Program-made: the position numbers and the translations under genes
Shown here: positions 53,517 through 63,667 of the stretch, piece after piece
How positions within the stretch are numbered: the stretch's first letter is position 1
Layout of the letters: every line of letters begins with the position of its first letter
NCBI GenBank assembly: GCA_963676635.1
Contig: OY781105.1
Coordinates: 3,410,001-3,474,000 of the forward strand
Reading direction: 5' to 3'
Source of the DNA: GCA-002708315 sp963676635
GTDB lineage: Bacteria; Bacteroidota; Bacteroidia; Bacteroidales; F082
Length of the DNA stretch: 64,000 nucleotides
The notes under the pieces: generated by a model
Database searches by the model: none
Seen by the model: the letters and a program-made list of their open reading frames with translations, nothing else
Told to the model about the DNA's origin: nothing

Positions 53517-56105
53517 ATGAGATTCTTTTTTTCCATATTATTTGCAATGCTTTTTTCTTTTGCTTTAAGCCAAAGTGAAACTCAAAAGAATATGTTGAAA
53601 AAGATGTCTTCTAAGTTTTCTATTGAATTTAATAAGAAGAAACAGGAAGCCCTGGAGTATTCAAAAACACATAATGTCCCGATAAGGATTGAATTAGACA
53701 GCACTTTAATGGAGCTGATGTATATTGATGAAAGAGGTAACCCACAATATTATGCAACCGGTAATGCAAACGCAGCCAGTACTATCTCTACTGATAAAGT
53801 TCATGCTGGTGGCGTAGCAGGACTTAGTCTTGATGGCAGTGGGTTAACCATTGGCGAATGGGATGGAGGCTCTCCTTTGACAACTCATCAGGAGTTTGGT
53901 AGTCGTGTTACTGTAATGGATGGAGGCACTCTTGCCTGGCATGCTACACATGTTGCTGGCACCATTATGGCTTCTGGTATGTATACACCGGCAAAAGGAA
54001 TGGCAACGGCTGCAGATCTTAGCTCCTGGGAATGGAACTATGATGTTAGCGAAATGGCTATGGCTGCTGCCGAAGGTTTGCAGGTTAGCAATCATTCATA
54101 TGGTTATATCCGTGGATGGAATGGAGGAGTGTGGTATGGAGATCCTTCTATTAGCACACTGGAGGATTACAGATTTGGGTTTTATGATATTAACACAAAA
54201 AATTGGGACGAAGTAGGATATAATGCTCCTTATTATATTATTGTCAAATCATCCGGCAATGACCGGGGTGACTCAGGTGATGGTAGTTATCCTCCTGATG
54301 GTCCATATGATTGTATCAGCCAGCAGGGTGTTGCCAAGAATATACTGACAGTTGGTGCTGTTGGTGATATTGTTGTTGGCTATACTCAACCTTCTGACGT
54401 GGTGATGAGCAGCTTTAGCTCATGGGGTCCGACTGATGATGGACGTATTAAACCGGATATTGTAGCAAATGGTATTGCTTTGACATCTACATATAGCTCT
54501 GCGGATGATGCTTATTCTTCATCGAGTGGTACGTCAATGTCTACTCCCTCTGTGGCCGGGTCAGTAGCATTGTTGATGCAACAATGGGAGAATGTAAATG
54601 GGGCAGGTAGTAAAATGCGATCAGCAACAGTCAAGGCTTTAATTATTAATACTGCTGATGAAGCCGGAACAACGACTGGTCCTGATTATGAATATGGCTG
54701 GGGATTGATGAATACTGAAAAGGCTGCTATTAAAATATCTGAGGATACTGTTACAGATGTGATAACGGAGTATTATCTTACTGACGGAGACTCATATACA
54801 AGGAATATTACTACTAATGGAACAAGTCCTGTGAGGGTTACATTAGTATGGACAGACCCACCGGGAACACCTCCAGCTGTTGCACTGGATCCTCCTGATA
54901 CAATGTTGGTGAATGATCTTGACCTCCATATTACAGAGTCTGCAAATACTTATTATCCATGGAAATTAGACAGGGATAATCCTTCTGATGCTGCAACTAA
55001 TTCAGGAGAAAACAATGTAGATAATGTAGAGTGTGTTGATATAAGTTCTCCCGTTAATGCAACAACTTATACTATAATTGTAGATCATGATGGTAGTCTT
55101 GTGGGTGGTGGTCAGGCTTTTTCTTTGGTAATATCTGGTGACATCTCTAATGTTGTATCCCCTGAAGCTGACTTCTATGCTGACAATACACAACCAACTA
55201 TAAGCCAGGAGGTGAGTTTTATTGATGCATCTGCCAATAATCCGGTTTCATGGAACTGGACATTCACACCATCAACTGTTGAGTATTTGAATGGAACTAC
55301 TTCTGAATCACAGAATCCACAAATCAGATTTGATCAGCCGGGAAGCTATCAGGTTAGTCTTTTAGTTACTAACAGCTCAGGTAGTGATACTGAAACAAAA
55401 TCTTCTTATATAAATGTTGGAAGTACGCCTTTAAATTATTGTGAAGCCTACTCAATGAGTGCCTATGGATTTATTAACAGAGTTCAGATAGGTTCAATAG
55501 ATACTACAAGTTGGTTTGCAAATGTTGGAGGTCCTGATCCTGATGATTTGTATTATCAGGATATTACAAACCTGAGTACAGACATGACTGTTGGAGAAAG
55601 CTATAATATTATTGTTACAAATTACTATAGTGACTCTGATATTGACCTGGCAATCTGGGTCGATTGGAATCGTGATGGTGACTTTGAGGATAGTGATGAA
55701 GAAGTGTTATGTGAGGTAAATAACGGAGGACAGGGAACCTTCGCAATTAACGTGCCTTCTGATGCAGCTACAGGCAATACAAGAATGCGCTTGCGAACAA
55801 AATGGGTTGATAGCTTTGGCTGTTTGCCATGTGGAACTACATACGAAGGAGAGGTTGAAGATTACACTCTGAACATTGAGCCGGCATCAACAACATGGAT
55901 AGGAATTACAACAGATTGGAACAATACTCTAAACTGGTCAGAAGGAATTGTACCTACGTTATCATATGAGGTTATTATTCCTACATCACCAACAGGAGGG
56001 AACTTTCCGGTTATTCAAAGCGCAGTAGCTGCAAAATGCTACAATATCATTTTGCAGGAAAATGCTGTAATAACAGTAAATGGAAGTCTGGAATTAGAAA
56101 ATTAA
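53517..56105 (+). CDS. Secreted subtilisin-like protease (S8) with PKD and GEVED domains
   Basis: The ATG at 53517 gives 862 residues with a signal peptide (about 1-19). The S8 catalytic domain spans about 95-415: Asp in GEWDGG, His in HATHVAGT and Ser in SGTSMSTPSVAG. Then come a beta-sandwich P-like region (about 420-545), a PKD domain (about 548-640) and a GEVED domain (about 655-790; the DIDLAIWVDWNRDGDF and EGEVEDYTL motifs). A short final beta segment (about 795-862) starts WIGITTDWNNTLNW and stops at LELEN. No type IX secretion C-terminal sorting domain is visible, although proteins of this layout usually have one. Confidence 0.85.
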   Translation: MRFFFSILFAMLFSFALSQSETQKNMLKKMSSKFSIEFNKKKQEALEYSKTHNVPIRIELDSTLMELMYIDERGNPQYYATGNANAASTISTDKVHAGGVAGLSLDGSGLTIGEWDGGSPLTTHQEFGSRVTVMDGGTLAWHATHVAGTIMASGMYTPAKGMATAADLSSWEWNYDVSEMAMAAAEGLQVSNHSYGYIRGWNGGVWYGDPSISTLEDYRFGFYDINTKNWDEVGYNAPYYIIVKSSGNDRGDSGDGSYPPDGPYDCISQQGVAKNILTVGAVGDIVVGYTQPSDVVMSSFSSWGPTDDGRIKPDIVANGIALTSTYSSADDAYSSSSGTSMSTPSVAGSVALLMQQWENVNGAGSKMRSATVKALIINTADEAGTTTGPDYEYGWGLMNTEKAAIKISEDTVTDVITEYYLTDGDSYTRNITTNGTSPVRVTLVWTDPPGTPPAVALDPPDTMLVNDLDLHITESANTYYPWKLDRDNPSDAATNSGENNVDNVECVDISSPVNATTYTIIVDHDGSLVGGGQAFSLVISGDISNVVSPEADFYADNTQPTISQEVSFIDASANNPVSWNWTFTPSTVEYLNGTTSESQNPQIRFDQPGSYQVSLLVTNSSGSDTETKSSYINVGSTPLNYCEAYSMSAYGFINRVQIGSIDTTSWFANVGGPDPDDLYYQDITNLSTDMTVGESYNIIVTNYYSDSDIDLAIWVDWNRDGDFEDSDEEVLCEVNNGGQGTFAINVPSDAATGNTRMRLRTKWVDSFGCLPCGTTYEGEVEDYTLNIEPASTTWIGITTDWNNTLNWSEGIVPTLSYEVIIPTSPTGGNFPVIQSAVAAKCYNIILQENAVITVNGSLELEN

Positions 56106-56135
56106 AATACACCAAAAGGTAGGAAATTTTGGTAT

Positions 56136-56175
56136 GCCACTCATCTCTTATTTACTAAGAATGAGTGGCTTTTTT
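56136..56175 (+). terminator. Intrinsic terminator after the subtilase gene
   Basis: GCCACTCAT (56136-56144) pairs with ATGAGTGGC (56161-56169) and is followed by a T run; it lies 30 bp past the stop and before the convergent pepP. Confidence 0.85.
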
Positions 56176-56217
56176 AATTATTTCTTTTAAGACTAAGTGA
56201 AGACTTTATATACAGAA

Positions 56218-57612
56218 CTATATAGGATTGCTCATTACAGCTTCAATCTCTTCAATTGTTTTTGGAATAGGTTTTCCAAGAACTCTGTAGCAATCTTCTG
56301 TAACCAGAATGTCATCTTCAATACGAATACCGCCGAAGTCTTTGTAGGTTTCAAGTTTGTCATAGTTCACAAAGTCCATGAATTTACCTTCGTTGCGGAA
56401 CTGATCGATTAAGTCAGGAATGAAATATATTCCCGGTTCAACAGTTAGTACAAAGCCAGGTTTCAGCTCTTTTCCCAATCTAAGATAAGCAGTGCCAAAA
56501 GTTGATGCACGTTTGGTATTTTCATTATAGCCAACATAATCTTCACCAAGACCTTCCATGTCATGAACATCCATTCCCATCATATGACCAAGACCGTGAG
56601 GCATAAACAGTGTATGAGCTTCAGCTTTTAAAGCTTCATCAACATCACCTTTCATAATACCTGCTTTAACAAGACCTTCAATAATTACTCTGGCAGCGAT
56701 AAAATGAACATCCCTGTATCTGATACCAGGTTTAATAGCTTCAATGGCAGCCATGTTTGCGTCGAGTACAATTTGGTAGATTTCAGCCTGACGTTCGTTG
56801 AACTTGCCGCCAACAGGAACAGTACGAGTGATGTCGCTTGTGTAGTTCTCGCTTGTTTCAGCACCAGCGTCAGTTACCATCATACGGCCTGTTTCAAGAA
56901 TATTGTCGTGATGGTGGTTGTGCAAAGTCTGACCGTTTTGGCTTAATATTATAGGGAATGAAACAGGGCCACCATTTGCCAGTGAGATGCCTTCAATTGT
57001 GCCAGCAATTTCCTGTTCAATTCTACCGGGCATAGCCATTCGCATTGCAGTAGTATGCATATCATAAGCAGTTGCCACAGCCTTTTCAATCTCTTCAATC
57101 TCTTCAGGATGCTTAATTTCTTTAAGCTTAACAACAGCTTTGATAAGTTCCTCAGAAGCAGACTGTTTAACCTGTGTGTTTGACAAATTGAGAAGGCATG
57201 TTAGTTCCATTACTGTTTCACCTCTGTAAGGTGGCAGAAAATGAACAGTACGACCATCACTGATAACGTCAGAGATATATTCAACCAGATCATTATATGG
57301 CCTTGAATCATCAATGCCGACACTTGCAGCAAGATCTGTAACCTTTGGCTGAACGCCCATCCAGATAATGTCATCAATATCAAAGTCATTACCGAAAATG
57401 ATCTCTTCACCACTCTCAAAGTCCATAACACCTGCAAATCCGGGATTATGTAGTCCGAAAAAGTACAGAAAATGGCTGTCCTGACGGAAATGATACGTGT
57501 TTGCAGGATAATTATATGCTGCCTCAACATTTCCAAGGAAAAGAGCTATGCCCGATTCCATTTCGTCTTGCAGCTTTTTCCTTCTTTCGATATAAACTTC
57601 TTTCTTAAACAT
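56218..57612 (-). CDS. Xaa-Pro aminopeptidase (M24B), second paralogue
   Basis: A 464-residue M24B enzyme starting MFKKEVYIERR. The N-terminal creatinase-like domain (about 1-170) has the YRQDSHFLYFFGL segment. All five metal ligands are present: Asp in VTDAGAET, Asp in TSDITRT, His in HGLGHMMG, Glu in TVEPGIY and Glu in RIEDDILV. It acts on peptides with proline in position two. The sequence differs clearly from the copy at 21.9 kb, so this is an old duplication. Confidence 0.92.
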   Translation of the reverse strand: MFKKEVYIERRKKLQDEMESGIALFLGNVEAAYNYPANTYHFRQDSHFLYFFGLHNPGFAGVMDFESGEEIIFGNDFDIDDIIWMGVQPKVTDLAASVGIDDSRPYNDLVEYISDVISDGRTVHFLPPYRGETVMELTCLLNLSNTQVKQSASEELIKAVVKLKEIKHPEEIEEIEKAVATAYDMHTTAMRMAMPGRIEQEIAGTIEGISLANGGPVSFPIILSQNGQTLHNHHHDNILETGRMMVTDAGAETSENYTSDITRTVPVGGKFNERQAEIYQIVLDANMAAIEAIKPGIRYRDVHFIAARVIIEGLVKAGIMKGDVDEALKAEAHTLFMPHGLGHMMGMDVHDMEGLGEDYVGYNENTKRASTFGTAYLRLGKELKPGFVLTVEPGIYFIPDLIDQFRNEGKFMDFVNYDKLETYKDFGGIRIEDDILVTEDCYRVLGKPIPKTIEEIEAVMSNPI

Positions 57613-57836
57613 ATTTTTACTTTTTATGTGTATTGCATTTTGTTTTGAGTTTGTAAAATTAGAAAAAATTGCGATTCCATAGGAAATGAATGTAAGTTTG
57701 AGTAAACAGAATCGAAATGATTTTTGGTATGAATTCGCATGTTATCAAATTTGTTATAAGAATATTTATTAACTAAATCAGGTTATGTATTTGAATTATC
57801 TTTACCTTGCCATCATAATATAAAACAGGGTATACC

Positions 57837-58958
57837 ATGAAAAAGAAACCAATTTTAGTTTTAGTATCTGTTTTATTAATTTCCACAGGTATATTTACCT
57901 CATGTGATAAAGAAAATAAAACAACGCAATCTGATCTTGTTGAGTCGAATATAAAAGCGGTACTTGATTCTGTAATTTATAATACACATGTTCCGGGTAT
58001 TGTTGCAGGAATATGGGCTCCTGATTTGGGTATTGATATGATATACACTTCAGGTGTGGCAAACCTTGAAACAAATGAGCCAATGTCGAAGGATTTTATT
58101 TTCAGGATAGGCAGCAATACCAAAACAATGACCATTACAGTTTTACTGCAGTTGGTCGACGAAGGACTCATAAATCTTAACGACAAACTATCGTATTATT
58201 TGCCTGATTTTCCCAGAGGTGACGAAGTTACAATAGAGATGATGGCAAATATGAGAAGCGGGATTTATAATTATTCACAGTCGGAAGCTTTTTGTAACGA
58301 GCTTGTGGAAAATCCCACACGGTTACGAACAACTGATGAACTTATTGAAATAGCTGCAGAGAACCCTTATTATTTTGATCCGGGGACTGATTTCCATTAC
58401 AGTAATTCAAATACGGTTATTATTGGAAAAATTATTGAAATGGTAAGTGGTGGTTCACTGGAATCAAATATTAATAGCAGAGTAATAAAGCCACTAAATC
58501 TTGTTAATACGGCATTCTTAATAGGAGGTACTGAGCTTCCCGGAGAACATCCATCGGGTTATTACAACGGTGAATATACAGAATATAGTCCGGATTATTC
58601 GGAGTTCTTTGATATATCGTGGGCAAATGCAGCAGGAGCGGCATATTCAGATCTGTCGGAACTTAAAACATATGTTCATGCATTGACATCGGGATACTTT
58701 CTTTCGGACACCCTTCAGCAACATCGCTTGGATTGTATTGATTTCGGTGATCCAAAAGGCAGAAGATATGGCATGGGCTTAATGCAATACAAAGATTTTT
58801 ATGGCCATGATGGAGTCTTGCCGGGGTTTACATCCCTTATGATAAATTCTCCCGAAAGGAATTGTACTATTGTTATTTGGTATAATAGCCAGATAAACAT
58901 AAGCACTCCTACTGATCTGTTATATATAATTCCTAAGATTATTTACCCTGATTTGTAA
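57837..58958 (+). CDS. Beta-lactamase-fold serine hydrolase lipoprotein
   Basis: A 373-residue lipoprotein (lipobox ending at Cys23, FTSC). The class C/DD-peptidase fold motifs are visible: SNTK (SxxK nucleophile and base, about 92-95), YSN (YxN, about 190) and HDG near residue 322. Such proteins range from DD-carboxypeptidases to esterases. True beta-lactamase activity cannot be claimed. It stands alone, with its -7 region unclear (TATCTTTA at 57797). Confidence 0.8.
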   Translation: MKKKPILVLVSVLLISTGIFTSCDKENKTTQSDLVESNIKAVLDSVIYNTHVPGIVAGIWAPDLGIDMIYTSGVANLETNEPMSKDFIFRIGSNTKTMTITVLLQLVDEGLINLNDKLSYYLPDFPRGDEVTIEMMANMRSGIYNYSQSEAFCNELVENPTRLRTTDELIEIAAENPYYFDPGTDFHYSNSNTVIIGKIIEMVSGGSLESNINSRVIKPLNLVNTAFLIGGTELPGEHPSGYYNGEYTEYSPDYSEFFDISWANAAGAAYSDLSELKTYVHALTSGYFLSDTLQQHRLDCIDFGDPKGRRYGMGLMQYKDFYGHDGVLPGFTSLMINSPERNCTIVIWYNSQINISTPTDLLYIIPKIIYPDL

Positions 58959-59019
58959 AAAGTAAGTAAATATTTCGCAATCATTTACAACTTTTGTTAG
59001 TATGTAAGTGTCTGTTTGT

Positions 59020-59027
59020 TATATTTG
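59020..59027 (+). promoter_or_regulatory. Possible promoter of the last operon
   Basis: TATATTTG at 59020 is five bases before the chosen ATG; a TTTTG at 58992-58996 is 23 bases upstream, somewhat longer than the usual spacing. The resulting leader would be very short. Confidence 0.4.
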
Positions 59028-59031
59028 TAGG

Positions 59032-59742
59032 ATGAAGTGCTTTTTTAGCCTGATAAGAATAGTACTGCCCGTTTTATTATTTATGATTTACAATGATGCA
59101 AGCGGGCAACAGCAAGTAATAAATGAACAGAAAACTACAGCGAAAAGTGAAATCCTTTTTAACGGACCTGTATATTTTCAGCCCTATATTTTTGCTGTGG
59201 GATCATCATGGTATTTCCGGGAGCCTTTTCAGGAAGTCACTATATATAAATGTAAACGGGAATTTAACCATGTGAAACTTAACTATAATCTTGTTGATCA
59301 AAAGCTGGTTGTATTATATATAACAGATAATAACGAGCATATTCCTGTTGAATTAAATACTGTTCTTGTAGACTCCTTTGCTGTTGATAATGATATGTTT
59401 GTTAATAGCGATCTGCTATCAGAATCTCTTCAGTTTAAATATTTGCTTCAGATAAACAGGCATGGTGTTAAACTGTATGCCGGTTTTAAGAAGAACTTTA
59501 TTAACAGGTACAGCCAAAATAATCAGCATGGTTACATAAGTAGTCTTGAAAGGACCTTGTTTCTCTTTAAGAATGATACTATTATACGTCTGAAATCAAA
59601 TAAAGATTTGTTAAAGTTATTAGCACATCATAAAAGTGATATTCGTGAATATTTAAAAAGAAATAAAATAAATATCAGGAAGTCAGATGTCACTGCATTG
59701 AAATTGTTAATGGAGTTTATTAATTCAAAGGATACAGAATGA
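59032..59742 (+). CDS. Secreted protein of unknown function
   Basis: The ATG at 59032 (MKCFFSLIR) gives 236 residues with a signal peptide (about 1-25). The middle (about 45-130) reads as beta strands in the pattern often seen in Bacteroidota proteins next to receptors, with FNGPVYFQPYIFAVGSSW and LNYNLVDQKLVVLYI. The C-terminal about 60 residues are helical and basic (KSNKDLLKLLAHHKSDIREYL). No family recognised. Its stop overlaps the receptor ATG by four bases, so it is coupled to it and may assist its function. Confidence 0.7.
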   Translation: MKCFFSLIRIVLPVLLFMIYNDASGQQQVINEQKTTAKSEILFNGPVYFQPYIFAVGSSWYFREPFQEVTIYKCKREFNHVKLNYNLVDQKLVVLYITDNNEHIPVELNTVLVDSFAVDNDMFVNSDLLSESLQFKYLLQINRHGVKLYAGFKKNFINRYSQNNQHGYISSLERTLFLFKNDTIIRLKSNKDLLKLLAHHKSDIREYLKRNKINIRKSDVTALKLLMEFINSKDTE

Positions 59743-62525
59743 GAGTAATGGTGATTAGAATATTATCTGCTCTTGTATTCATACTGCTTACTATGGATAT
59801 TTATTCGCAATCTGTTATTGTTAACCGGGAAATTGATTACTCCTATAATAATAGTACATGGAAAAGCCTCAAAGGATACCTGGAAGCTCAATCTCATGCT
59901 ATGTTTATTGTATATCCTGATACTCTTGATAACTTTAAAATTAGTATACCTGTTTCTGGTGGAAAGATGTTTGATGTGCTTAAATCGAATTTTGGCAAGG
60001 CAGGGTATAAGCTATCAGTAACAACCGACAGCAGTGTGGTTTTTATAACAGGAAGCACAAAGATAGTAACTTCTTTACCGCCAGGGTTCTTTAATACGAA
60101 AGTGATAAAACAGGAAGACAGCGACACCTTATATAATAATACTATTTCTGAAAAGGTAGCTACATCAAGTGTTTATGTTCCAAAGATTGTTATTGTTGGA
60201 GAATCAGGTAAGGATTATATTACATATACATTATCAGGAATTGTAACCGGAACTGCTGACAAGAAGCCTATTATCGGAGGGACGATTTATGTAAGTGAAC
60301 TTGGTACTGGAACAACAACAAATGAATTTGGATTTTATGAGCTAAAGCTTAAGCCGGGTAAGTACTCTTTGCGATTTAACAGTCTGGAAAGTATTGAGAA
60401 GACAATACGTGTTCAATTTCGTTCATCGGGAAAGCTGGATGCGGAACTTGATCAGAATCTCTTCGAATTGCAGGAAGTGACGATTAGCTCTTCGAAAACA
60501 AGCAATGTTAAAGGCTCTCAGCTGGGATTTGATAAAATATCGTCAAGGGTTGTGAAAGAAATACCTTTAGTGTTTGGTGAACAGGATGTACTGAAAGTTG
60601 CTTTGCTGTTGCCAGGTGTTACTTCAGTAGGTGAAGGGGTGTCAGGGCTTAATGTACGTGGTAGCCCTTCTGATCAGAATTTGTTTTATTTTGATCATAT
60701 GCCGGTTTATAATACTGCTCATCTGTTTGGCTTCTTTTCAGCATTTAATGCAGATATAATAAACGACTTTGAACTATATAAAGGCAGTATTCCTGCGAGA
60801 TTTGGCGGGAGGTTAAGCTCGGTATTTAATATCAAAACTAAAACAGGTAATATGCAAAAGTTCAGCGCCAGAGGGGGATTAAGCCCCGTTACTGCCCGTT
60901 TAATGGTTGAGGGACCTGTTATTAAAGATAGAGTGAGTTATATTGCTGGTGTAAGGTCAACATACTCCGATTGGGTGCTCAAGCTGGTTAATGACCCGGA
61001 GGTCAGAAATTCTGAAGCTTATTTTGGTGACCTGACATTGGGATTGAATGCAATAATTAATAATAAGAATAGTATTAAAGTATCGGGATATTATAGTCAG
61101 GATAGGGTTAAGCTCGCCAATAGCACAAAATACAGATTCAAAAATCAGGGGCTTTCTCTTGACTGGTTTCATGGTTTTACAGATAAATTGAACTTAAATA
61201 TCTCAGCATATTATTCAGATTATTCGTTTAGTGAAGAAAATTCTGAAATTGAGGTTTCAGCTTATAGCAGAGACTATCTGTTGAACAGCAATGGATTTGA
61301 TGCTTATATGAATTTTGATGTTAGCGATAAGCATTATTTAACGGGTGGTTTAAGTAGTGTGCTGTATAATCTTGACAGAGGTGATCTGACGCCTCTTGAC
61401 AATAAGTCGCTTCTTACTCCAATTTCTTTTGGCAATGAGAAAGGCCTGGAATCTGCTTTGTTTATTAGTGATGAATGGAAGGTTACTCCATTACTGACAT
61501 TAGTGGGCGGACTTAGATATAATCTTTATAAATATCTGGGACCACAGACTGTCTTTAAATATAGTGAGGGGTTGCCGCATTCTGCTTCCACAATTATTGA
61601 TACATTGCATTTCTCAAACAACCAAATTGTTAAGTCTTATGATAATCTGGATTACAGGCTTTCTGCTGTATATTTAATATCCCCTGACTTTTCTGTGAAG
61701 GCATCTTATAACCGGCTAAGTCAGTATATCTTTATGCTTAGTAATACAATTGCTGCTTCTCCTGCTGATACATGGAAGTTGTCAGATTATAATATAAAAC
61801 CTTTGACTGGTGATCAGGTTTCCGCAGGCTTATTTCTGAATTTCGGTCAGAATCTGGAAGGTTCACTGGAAGCATATTATAAACATGCTAACAATATAGT
61901 GGAATATAAGGATGGTGCTGATATGGTGACCAGTAAATACATCGATCAGGATGTGCTACAAGGTGAGCTTGATGCTTATGGAATTGAACTGATGATTAAA
62001 AAACCATTTGGCAAGCTTACCGGATGGCTTAATTATACATATTCTAACTCGACTGTCTTGGTTAACAATACTTCCACCGGTGAGGATATTAATTTCGGAT
62101 TAAGATATCCCTCAAATTTCGACAGGCCACATAGCTTTAATCTGGTTGCTAACTTTATGGCTTCACGAAGGCTTATCCTTAGCGGGAACATCAGTTACTC
62201 AACAGGCAGGCCTATTACTTATCCGACTTCTATCTATTATATTGATGGTAAGAAGTTTTTGTACTACAGTAATAGAAATGAATATCGCATTCCTGACTAT
62301 TTCAGGCTCGATCTTGCTGTGAGGCTCGAAGGCAATCTTGTTTCTAAAAAGCTTGCACACGGGCAGTTTGTGTTCTCAGTATATAATGTAACAGGACGTA
62401 AAAATGCTTATTCCGTGTATTTTATTGCTGAAGATGGTAAGATTAATGGCTATAAGATGTCTGTCTTTGGCACTCAAATTTATTCTGTTTCGTATGAATT
62501 TAAACTGGGTAATTATGATGACTAA
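59739..62525 (+). CDS. TonB-dependent receptor with N-terminal STN-like and carboxypeptidase-like domains
   Basis: A 928-residue outer-membrane protein. Signal peptide (about 1-24), an STN-like region (about 35-110), then a carboxypeptidase-like sandwich (about 165-240, NEFGFYELKLKPGKYSL). The plug (about 245-380) includes LNVRGSPSDQNLFYFDHMPVYN and ARFGGRLSSVFNI. The barrel follows to the C-terminus. STN domains often mean signalling to an anti-sigma factor, but no FecR-type gene adjoins it here. It is coupled to the upstream protein and overlaps the DUF4249 gene by eight bases. Confidence 0.87.
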   Translation: MRVMVIRILSALVFILLTMDIYSQSVIVNREIDYSYNNSTWKSLKGYLEAQSHAMFIVYPDTLDNFKISIPVSGGKMFDVLKSNFGKAGYKLSVTTDSSVVFITGSTKIVTSLPPGFFNTKVIKQEDSDTLYNNTISEKVATSSVYVPKIVIVGESGKDYITYTLSGIVTGTADKKPIIGGTIYVSELGTGTTTNEFGFYELKLKPGKYSLRFNSLESIEKTIRVQFRSSGKLDAELDQNLFELQEVTISSSKTSNVKGSQLGFDKISSRVVKEIPLVFGEQDVLKVALLLPGVTSVGEGVSGLNVRGSPSDQNLFYFDHMPVYNTAHLFGFFSAFNADIINDFELYKGSIPARFGGRLSSVFNIKTKTGNMQKFSARGGLSPVTARLMVEGPVIKDRVSYIAGVRSTYSDWVLKLVNDPEVRNSEAYFGDLTLGLNAIINNKNSIKVSGYYSQDRVKLANSTKYRFKNQGLSLDWFHGFTDKLNLNISAYYSDYSFSEENSEIEVSAYSRDYLLNSNGFDAYMNFDVSDKHYLTGGLSSVLYNLDRGDLTPLDNKSLLTPISFGNEKGLESALFISDEWKVTPLLTLVGGLRYNLYKYLGPQTVFKYSEGLPHSASTIIDTLHFSNNQIVKSYDNLDYRLSAVYLISPDFSVKASYNRLSQYIFMLSNTIAASPADTWKLSDYNIKPLTGDQVSAGLFLNFGQNLEGSLEAYYKHANNIVEYKDGADMVTSKYIDQDVLQGELDAYGIELMIKKPFGKLTGWLNYTYSNSTVLVNNTSTGEDINFGLRYPSNFDRPHSFNLVANFMASRRLILSGNISYSTGRPITYPTSIYYIDGKKFLYYSNRNEYRIPDYFRLDLAVRLEGNLVSKKLAHGQFVFSVYNVTGRKNAYSVYFIAEDGKINGYKMSVFGTQIYSVSYEFKLGNYDD

Positions 62526-63666
62526 AAGGTTTAAAATATTGACTTTTGTTGTGCTGATAGTGCTGGCTGTTTCATGTGTGGAAGAATACTGGCCTGAGAT
62601 TAATAAATACGAAAGATTGCTTGTTGTTGATGGGTTTCTTACTAATAGTGATGATTCTACTATTGTAAGACTCTCATACTCGTCGTCGCTTGAAGGTGAA
62701 GCTCCTGAATCAGTAACCGGAGCAAGTGTGTATATTGATGATTCAAATGGGAATATTGTCGATCTTGTGGAGATAAAACCCGGTAAATATATTGTGGAGA
62801 GTGACATCTTTAAAGGTAAGGTGGGTGTTTCATATAAATTGATTATTGCTCTTGAGAACGGAAGTGTGTATGAGTCTGGTTACTGTGAATTGTTGCCTCC
62901 TGCTGCTATAGACTCTGTTTATGCTATTGTTGAATATAAAGATGTGTCCGGACTTACTCACAGGATGGAAGGATTGCAGTTCTACATAGATAATCATAGT
63001 TATGCTGATGATACTTGTAATTATCTTTGGAGACTTACTCAAACATATAAGTATAATTCGTCGTTTACTCTGGATTATATGTTTGCCGGGCAATACATTG
63101 CCGTTAATAATCCCGATTCTCTTATGACTTGCTGGCGAACCAAACAGGTTGATGACATATTCACTTATTCCACTGCTTTTTTAAATGAGCCGGTTCTGAA
63201 TAAATATCCATTGGTTTATACTTCTTCCGAAACAAAGTTGTTAAGTGTCAGATATAGTCTTTTGACAGAGCAGCTGAGGATTTCCAGGGAAGATTATCTT
63301 TTCTGGGACGCGGTTAAACAACAGGCTGGTTCCTTTGAAACGTTATACGCTCAGCAACCAGTGCAAGTTAGTGGAAATATGAGAAATATTGATGATGACA
63401 GTGAAGTGGTCCTGGGTAATTTTACAGTTGGAGGGTCTACAATGAAAAGAATTTATGTTGACAGGCCACCACTGACTTTCTACTATTCTATATGTGATCC
63501 TGACTTTGAATCTATGATGATGGTAGGAGCTTCACCGCCTTCCAGATGGCCCATATTTATTACTGAAATACCTGGAATGGGAATGGCTTTGGGTGCTTCT
63601 GATGTGTGCTTTGATTGCAGACTTGAAGGTGGATTGTTAACAAAACCTGAATTCTGGGAGGATTGA
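62518..63666 (+). CDS. DUF4249 lipoprotein
   Basis: The ATG at 62518 (MTKRFKIL; another at 62515) gives 382 residues, with lipobox ending at Cys19 (AVSC). The N-terminal part (about 20-120) is a beta-sandwich (RLLVVDGFLTNSDDSTIVRLSYS, SVYIDDSNGNIVDL), as in the DUF4249 family that regularly follows TonB-dependent receptors in Bacteroidota. Function unknown; a surface lipoprotein working with the receptor is likely. The gene overlaps the receptor stop. Confidence 0.85.
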   Translation: MTKRFKILTFVVLIVLAVSCVEEYWPEINKYERLLVVDGFLTNSDDSTIVRLSYSSSLEGEAPESVTGASVYIDDSNGNIVDLVEIKPGKYIVESDIFKGKVGVSYKLIIALENGSVYESGYCELLPPAAIDSVYAIVEYKDVSGLTHRMEGLQFYIDNHSYADDTCNYLWRLTQTYKYNSSFTLDYMFAGQYIAVNNPDSLMTCWRTKQVDDIFTYSTAFLNEPVLNKYPLVYTSSETKLLSVRYSLLTEQLRISREDYLFWDAVKQQAGSFETLYAQQPVQVSGNMRNIDDDSEVVLGNFTVGGSTMKRIYVDRPPLTFYYSICDPDFESMMMVGASPPSRWPIFITEIPGMGMALGASDVCFDCRLEGGLLTKPEFWED

Positions 63667-63667
63667 T

